DNA from: Sphingomonas azotifigens NBRC 15497
GTDB lineage: Bacteria > Pseudomonadota > Alphaproteobacteria > Sphingomonadales > Sphingomonadaceae
Assembly: GCF_002091475.1 (NCBI RefSeq)
Contig: NZ_BCTR01000057.1
Location: 1-51,208, forward strand
DNA length: 51,208 bases
Reading direction: 5' to 3'
Shown: positions 46,924 to 51,208 of the stretch, piece by piece
Position numbering within the stretch: the stretch's first letter is position 1
Layout of the letters: the number at the start of each line of letters is the position of its first letter
Made by a program: the position numbers and the translations under genes
Notes under the pieces: generated by a model
Database searches by the model: none
Seen by the model: only the letters and a program-made list of their open reading frames with translations
Told to the model about the DNA's origin: nothing

Positions 46924-47379
46924 CTACAGGCACGCCAGTGTCGCGGCGTCGATCGCGCTGGCGGCGCCTTGCAGCGCATAGCCGTCGACGAACGGCACGC
47001 CGCCGGTATCGACGCTTTCCACGCTCAGCGCCCGGCCGTCGCGCATTGCCGCGACAATCGCCGCGTCGGTCCGCGCGTCGGGGGCCCAGGCATCATGGCG
47101 GCTGGCGGTGAGTTCGAAGCGGCGCTCGCCCGCGACCAGCATCACCCGGGCATGATCGGCGCGCGCCCGGCTGAGGCGCACATAGAGCTGGTGGCGTACC
47201 CCTTGCGCCGGCCAACTCGCGACGCTGACATAGGCCTCGCCCCGCCGCGCCGTGTCGCTCGGCCGGGCGACCGCGAAGCAGCGCGTCGGCGCGGTGTCGC
47301 GAAACGCGCCCCAGCGTTCGAAGATGCCGATCGTCTCGCGCGGGCCCGCAAGTGCGAGCAGCGCCAGCGCGAGGATCAT
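46924..47379 (-). CDS. Secreted hypothetical protein, IalB-like
   Basis: The 151-residue protein has a short signal peptide (MILALALLALAG) and the compact ERWGAFRD...CFAVARPS start, ASVASWP and ALSVE-type strands seen in invasion-associated locus B-like proteins of sphingomonads. It ends AIDAATLACL, so two Cys could form a disulphide. The ATG overlaps the histidine phosphatase stop (ATGA). Assignment is from pattern memory only. Confidence 0.6.
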   Translation of the reverse strand: MILALALLALAGPRETIGIFERWGAFRDTAPTRCFAVARPSDTARRGEAYVSVASWPAQGVRHQLYVRLSRARADHARVMLVAGERRFELTASRHDAWAPDARTDAAIVAAMRDGRALSVESVDTGGVPFVDGYALQGAASAIDAATLACL

Positions 47380-48023
47380 GCCGGGGCCGCGCCGCGCCCG
47401 GTGCCGAGATGCACGACGGTCTCGGCGCCGCCCGCGATCTTGACCACCGATCCCTGCGGCAGGTCCGGTGCCACCGGCGCGTCGAACTGGGGCAGCACGG
47501 CGCGCCCGGTCATCACCCCGCGCAGGATGCGGCTCGACATGCCGTGCATGATCACCAGCCGGTCGCCGGGATCTTCGTCGGTATCGGCGAGCCAGCCGGA
47601 GACGCGCGCGGCGATCGCATCATACCATTCGCCGCCTTCCGGCGGGCGAGTGTAGAGGCCGTGCTCGGTATCGAGAAAACGCCCCACTTCGCGCTCCAGA
47701 TCGGCATAATAGCGGCCGCTCCACGCGCCCATGCCGATCTCGACCAGTCGATCGTCGGTGCGCGCCTGGTGCCAGTCGAGTTCGAGATGCTCGGCGATGA
47801 TCGCCAGCGTCTGCAGCGCGCGCCCGGCGCTGGAGGCCCAGAGCGTCAGCTTCGGTTTCGGCCCGAGCAGCTGGCGCAGCGCCGCGCCCATCGCATCGGC
47901 CTGGGCGAAGCCGGCGCGGGTCAGCGGGGTGTGCGGGTGGTCGCCCTGCATCCGCCGGGCGATGTTGAACACCGTTTCGCCGTGCCGCGCAATGAAGTCG
48001 CGGCCTTGTCGCGTGCTGGCCAT
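47376..48023 (-). CDS. Histidine phosphatase family protein
   Basis: The 215-residue phosphatase has the RHG-type motif ARHGETVFN near its N-terminus, then LTRAGFAQADAMG, SSAGRALQTL and a second catalytic His in LVIMHGMSSRIL. It may act on phosphorylated sugars or nucleotides; the substrate is unclear. The ATG at 48023 follows GGAGAG; an in-frame extension to 48170 looks unlike the family. Confidence 0.87.
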   Translation of the reverse strand: MASTRQGRDFIARHGETVFNIARRMQGDHPHTPLTRAGFAQADAMGAALRQLLGPKPKLTLWASSAGRALQTLAIIAEHLELDWHQARTDDRLVEIGMGAWSGRYYADLEREVGRFLDTEHGLYTRPPEGGEWYDAIAARVSGWLADTDEDPGDRLVIMHGMSSRILRGVMTGRAVLPQFDAPVAPDLPQGSVVKIAGGAETVVHLGTGRGAAPA

Positions 48024-48230
48024 GGGGAGGCTCTCCGCCGAAACGGCTGGAAACGCAATGTCCCATTTTGGCCCAGATTCGTTCATCCGAGCGTCAGCGG
48101 CGCGGGTGCATCGGTCGTTTCGCTCGCAGAGCATGCGGGAGACGCGAACGAGGAGGGCAGCGTGTCGCACCCGGCCGATAGCACGGCCGACGCCCCCGGT
48201 TCCGGTTTCCGTTAACAGCCGAGGCCCGAT

Positions 48231-48282
48231 GGCCTGCGGCTGGCGTCAGGCCGCACCCCGTCGGTGCGGTTTCAGTGAGGAG
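48231..48282 (+). promoter_or_regulatory. Structured leader of the outer-membrane protein gene
   Basis: GGCCTG (48231-48236) pairs with CAGGCC (48247-48252), and CCGCACC (48251-48257) pairs with GGTGCGG (48263-48269). The ribosome binding site GAGGAG (48277-48282) follows. The two hairpins share two bases, so they may be alternative folds. Regulation is inferred. Confidence 0.4.
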
Positions 48283-48288
48283 TAACTT

Positions 48289-48915
48289 ATGCGTACCAAG
48301 CTTTTCATCGCCGCCCTGATTGCGTCGTCCGCCCTCGCCGCGCCGGCGCTGGCACAGAGCCAGGGCCCCGACCAGGCCTTCGCCGGCTCGCATGCCGAGA
48401 TCATCACCGGCTGGGATCATGTGAACGACAAGTCGTCCTATGACGCCTCGAAGGACGGCGTCACCTACGGTGGCAATATCGGCTATGACATCCAGCGCGG
48501 CAGCACCGTCTTCGGCGTCGAGGGCGAAGTGACCGGCTCCAGCATCAGCGACCGCAGCAGCAACGTGCTCACCGCCGGCGACCGGCTGCGCGTGAAGGCG
48601 GGCCGCGACCTCTATGTCGGCGGTCGCCTGGGCTTCCTCGCCACGCCGCGCACGCTGATCTACGCCAAGGCGGGCTACACCAACGCGCAGTTCATCACCG
48701 ATTATGATTCGCCGGCCACCGCTACCGCGTCGGCGCTCTCCTTCCGCCAGCGCGACAATTATGACGGCTGGCGCCTGGGCGCGGGTGCCGAGTTCAAGCT
48801 GACCGACAAGGTCTTCGCCAAGGCGGAATATCGCTATTCCAACTATGGCTCGCAGAACAACGGCGTCGATCCCGAGCGTCACCAGATCATCACGGGCCTG
48901 GGCGTCCGCTTCTGA
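48289..48915 (+). CDS. Outer-membrane beta-barrel protein (opacity/OmpA-like)
   Basis: The 208-residue protein has a clear signal peptide (LFIAALIASSALAAPALAQ) and alternating strands of an eight-stranded OmpA/opacity-type barrel (YGGNIGYDIQ, FGVEGEVTGS, YVGGRLGFLA, LIYAKAGYTN, WRLGAGAEFKL, AKAEYRYSNYG). The last strand ends GLGVRF with C-terminal Phe. GAGGAG lies before the ATG. No periplasmic OmpA domain is present. Single-gene transcript with its own terminator. Confidence 0.9.
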   Translation: MRTKLFIAALIASSALAAPALAQSQGPDQAFAGSHAEIITGWDHVNDKSSYDASKDGVTYGGNIGYDIQRGSTVFGVEGEVTGSSISDRSSNVLTAGDRLRVKAGRDLYVGGRLGFLATPRTLIYAKAGYTNAQFITDYDSPATATASALSFRQRDNYDGWRLGAGAEFKLTDKVFAKAEYRYSNYGSQNNGVDPERHQIITGLGVRF

Positions 48916-48946
48916 TCGACGAAAAGCCAGTCTGACTGTGGAAAAG

Positions 48947-48977
48947 AGGGTCGGGGCAGCTTGCTCCGGCCCTTTTT
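48947..48977 (+). terminator. Rho-independent terminator after the outer-membrane protein gene
   Basis: AGGGTCGGGG pairs with CTCCGGCCCT (with G-T and one weak pair) around a short loop, followed by TTTTT. It ends 62 bp past the stop codon. Confidence 0.75.
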
Positions 48978-49063
48978 CGCGTTAAGGGTACGTCATGGCG
49001 CATTGCCACCGGCCGGGTCGCGCCGGGTAAGAGTAAGGGCGACGGCCCGGGGGTTTGAGGTAC

Positions 49064-50176
49064 ATGAAGGCGACGATCGAACGCGCAACTCTGTTGAGGG
49101 GCTTGAGCCACGTCCAGTCCGTGGTCGAGCGGCGCAACACGATTCCGATCCTGTCCAACGTGCTGATCGATGCGCAGCTGGGCGGCACGATCCGGCTGAT
49201 GGCGACCGATCTCGATCTGCAGATCGACGAGACGATCCCCGCCGCGGTCGATCAGGTCGGCGCGACGACGGTTTCCGCGCACACGCTGTTCGACATCGTC
49301 CGCAAGCTGCCCGAGGGCTCGCAGGTGGTGCTCACCGCGGCCGAGGGCAAGCTGACGGTGGTCGCCGGCCGCGCCCGCTTCCAGCTCGGCACGCTGCCGC
49401 GCGACGATTTCCCGATGATCGCCGAGGGCGAGCTGCCGACGACGTTCGAACTGCCGGCCGAGACGCTGAAGCAGATCATCGACAAGACCCGCTTCGCGAT
49501 CTCCACCGAGGAGACGCGCTATTATCTGAACGGCATCTTCTTCCACGTGACCGACGATGCCAACCGCCTGCTCCGCGTGGCGGCGACCGACGGCCACCGG
49601 CTGGCGCGCGTCACGGTGGCGTGCCCGGACGGTGCCGATGCGATGCCCGGCGTGATCGTGCCGCGCAAGTGCGTGGCCGAACTGCGCAAGCTGCTCGACG
49701 AGGTCGATGGTTCGGTGGGCGTGTCGCTCTCGCCCTCCAAGATCCGTTTCGATCTGGGCCAGGCGATCCTCACCTCGAAGCTGATCGACGGCACCTTCCC
49801 CGATTATAGCCGCGTGATCCCGACCGCGAACGACAAGCTGCTCAAGCTCGATCCGAAGAGCTTGATGCAGGGCGTCGACCGCGTCTCGACCATCGCGACC
49901 GAGAAGACCCGCGCGGTGAAGATGGCGCTGGAGCGCGACAAGGTCGTGCTTTCGGTGACCAGCCCCGAGAACGGCGTCGCGGCCGAGGAAGTCCCCGGCG
50001 AATATGCCGCGATGGGCTTCGAGATCGGCTTCAACAGCCGCTACCTGATGGACATTCTCGGCCAGATCGAAGGCGATTCCGTCGAAGTACATCTGGCAGA
50101 CGCAGCGGCTCCGACGCTGATCCGCGAGAATGATTCGTCGCCCGCGCTCTACGTATTGATGCCGATGCGGGTCTGA
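49064..50176 (+). CDS. dnaN: DNA polymerase III beta sliding clamp
   Basis: The 370-residue clamp has three repeated domains. Visible blocks include VVERRNTIPILSNVLID, RYYLNGIFFHV, RVAATDGHRLA, FPDYSRVIP and the C-terminal YVLMPMRV. ATG 49064 (MKATIERATLLRGL) matches the family start better than an in-frame GTG-type extension at 49055. It is not next to dnaA here, as is usual in sphingomonads. GAGG lies upstream. Confidence 0.96.
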   Translation: MKATIERATLLRGLSHVQSVVERRNTIPILSNVLIDAQLGGTIRLMATDLDLQIDETIPAAVDQVGATTVSAHTLFDIVRKLPEGSQVVLTAAEGKLTVVAGRARFQLGTLPRDDFPMIAEGELPTTFELPAETLKQIIDKTRFAISTEETRYYLNGIFFHVTDDANRLLRVAATDGHRLARVTVACPDGADAMPGVIVPRKCVAELRKLLDEVDGSVGVSLSPSKIRFDLGQAILTSKLIDGTFPDYSRVIPTANDKLLKLDPKSLMQGVDRVSTIATEKTRAVKMALERDKVVLSVTSPENGVAAEEVPGEYAAMGFEIGFNSRYLMDILGQIEGDSVEVHLADAAAPTLIRENDSSPALYVLMPMRV

Positions 50177-50384
50177 TCCCGCACCGGTTTTTCTTGAAGT
50201 ACCAGCGGCTTGTCCATGGTTGACGGCCGCTTTCCAGCGCACCCCGCGCTTTCCCCGGCTTTGTCGGACAATCTCCTGCGGCCATAAGCAGCGCCATGCC
50301 CCGAGGGTCGCACTTTACGGGACTTGGGTCGGGCGGCGGATCTCCCTGGGTCCGTCGTCCGCCTCAGGGGACGCGTCGCGCACG

Positions 50385-50413
50385 TTGAAATCGCATCGCC
50401 AGCGTGCTATTAA
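50385..50413 (+). promoter_or_regulatory. Candidate sigma-70-type promoter for coq4
   Basis: TTGAAA (50385-50390) and TATTAA (50408-50413) are separated by exactly 17 bp and lie 31 bp before the coq4 ATG. Both hexamers are close to consensus, unusual in this GC-rich background. The rest of the 267-bp gap 50177-50443 holds nothing recognised. Confidence 0.55.
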
Positions 50414-50443
50414 CATCCGTGTCAGTTAAACGGATCGGACTGC

Positions 50444-51208
50444 ATGGCGACCAAGGCACCGCAACCGCTGATCAACCCGGGTATTCCGCTCAAGCGCGAA
50501 TGGGGCACGGCCCTGTCAGCGCTCCGCCGGCTGCTCGCCAATGGCGACGATACCGAACAGGTCTTCAAGATCATGCGCGCGCTGAACGGCGACGTCAGCC
50601 AGCGCAACTACCGCAAGCTGCTGACCGTGCCCGGCGGCGGCAAGCTCGCCTATCGTCGGCTCGAGCTGTCGCAGCGCCTGACCGATCGCAGCTGGATCGA
50701 CAGCTTCGCGCCCGGCACGCTGGGGGCGGCGTACCGCGACTTCCTCGATTCGACCGGCTATTCGGCCGACGGGCTGGTGCAGGTCAGCATGGTCGAGGGC
50801 GGCTTTCAGGGTATCGAGGTCGAGCACCCCTATGCCTGGATGGGGCGGCGCGAGCGCGACATCCACGACATCTGGCACGTGCTGACCGGCTATCAGGCCG
50901 ACGAGCATCTCGGCGAACTGTGCCTGGTCGCCTTCTCCTATGCGCAGACGCGCGGCACCGGCTGGGGCTTCATCGCGCTGGGCGGCGCACTCAAGAGCAT
51001 CCGCACCACCGGCCGGCTCGATTGCGTGAAGGCGATCTGGGAGGGCTATCGCCACGGCAAGCGTGCGCGCTGGCTGCACGCCGAGGATTACGAGACGCTG
51101 CTCGAGGAGCCGCTGGAAGCGGCGCGGGCGCGGCTGGGAATCGTTGCGCCGACACAGTATCGGGCCGCCCAGGCCAAGCTGGCCGAAGCCGGCATCGGCG
51201 CGCTCTAG
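50444..51208 (+). CDS. coq4: Ubiquinone biosynthesis protein Coq4
   Basis: The 254-residue Coq4-family protein has the metal-binding signature HDIWHVLTGY followed by the Glu in LGE (about residues 140-157). Coq4 functions in ubiquinone synthesis, where it has been proposed to organise the biosynthetic complex and to help remove the C1 carboxyl group. The ATG at 50444 begins MATKAPQPL. The gene is complete; its TAG ends on the last base of the window. Confidence 0.9.
   Translation: MATKAPQPLINPGIPLKREWGTALSALRRLLANGDDTEQVFKIMRALNGDVSQRNYRKLLTVPGGGKLAYRRLELSQRLTDRSWIDSFAPGTLGAAYRDFLDSTGYSADGLVQVSMVEGGFQGIEVEHPYAWMGRRERDIHDIWHVLTGYQADEHLGELCLVAFSYAQTRGTGWGFIALGGALKSIRTTGRLDCVKAIWEGYRHGKRARWLHAEDYETLLEEPLEAARARLGIVAPTQYRAAQAKLAEAGIGAL

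Noticed and set aside
50177..50443. Short open frame between dnaN and coq4
   Set aside because: It lacks a ribosome binding site and its translation shows no domain; the region includes a good promoter for coq4 instead.

Overview
The window is a chromosomal segment from a GC-rich alphaproteobacterium, most likely Sphingomonas or a close relative in the Sphingomonadaceae. The evidence is the order rimP-nusA-ylxR-infB-rbfA-truB-rpsO-pnp, an smc gene preceded by dciA and two DsbA-like genes, a TonB-dependent receptor, a PEP-CTERM/exopolysaccharide regulatory operon and a bacterial Coq4. Family assignments come from reading translated sequence; no database search was run.

Layout. 1-112: 23 G residues (probable artefact) and a palindromic repeat. 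113-1393 (-): PQQ-type sugar dehydrogenase lipoprotein. 1618-8380 (+): translation and transcription operon rimP, nusA, ylxR, infB, a 33-residue membrane microprotein in an unusual hairpin-rich spacer, and rbfA. 8412-9665 (+): vapBC-type toxin-antitoxin pair and thymidine kinase. 9750-12029 (-): TonB-dependent receptor. 12226-16090 (+): truB (carrying an in-frame palindromic repeat), rpsO and pnp. 16248-17114 (+): a hemerythrin-like protein and a low-GC orphan. 22635-17192 (-): dciA, two DsbA-like thioredoxin-fold proteins and smc. 22664-25841 (+): mutY, a serine hydrolase and nudC with overlapping start/stop codons. 26787-25897 (-): pheA. 26860-27567 (+): membrane-anchored cytochrome c.

32515-27724 (-): sugar transferase, prsK and prsR, with ATGA overlaps; this is the PEP-CTERM/EPS control operon, divergent from a mannose-1-phosphate guanylyltransferase (32672-33730, +). 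Two PEP-CTERM sorted proteins lie nearby (33807-34316 - and 40543-41457 +), the second built of four tandem repeats. No exosortase is present in the window. 34471-37522 holds small membrane proteins, a winged-helix regulator with a three-site candidate operator, and an MpaB-like protein. 37595-40261 (+): PEP carboxylase. 41530-45532 (+): a remnant-like ORF, two paralogous multispanning membrane proteins and a YunG-like protein. 46668-45529 (-): FemAB-like acyltransferase. 48023-46924 (-): histidine phosphatase and an IalB-like secreted protein. 48289-48915 (+): outer-membrane beta-barrel. 49064-50176 (+): dnaN. 50444-51208 (+): coq4, ending on the last base.

The most unusual points are: (i) the infB-rbfA spacer, with a holin-like microprotein whose ribosome binding site forms part of a hairpin and a decayed second copy with the same design; (ii) a palindromic element inside the truB reading frame; (iii) REPIN-like inverted doublets of one GC-rich repeat at several gene borders; (iv) a triple TTTCC-N5-GGAAA site upstream of a small membrane protein and regulator operon; (v) a four-repeat PEP-CTERM protein.
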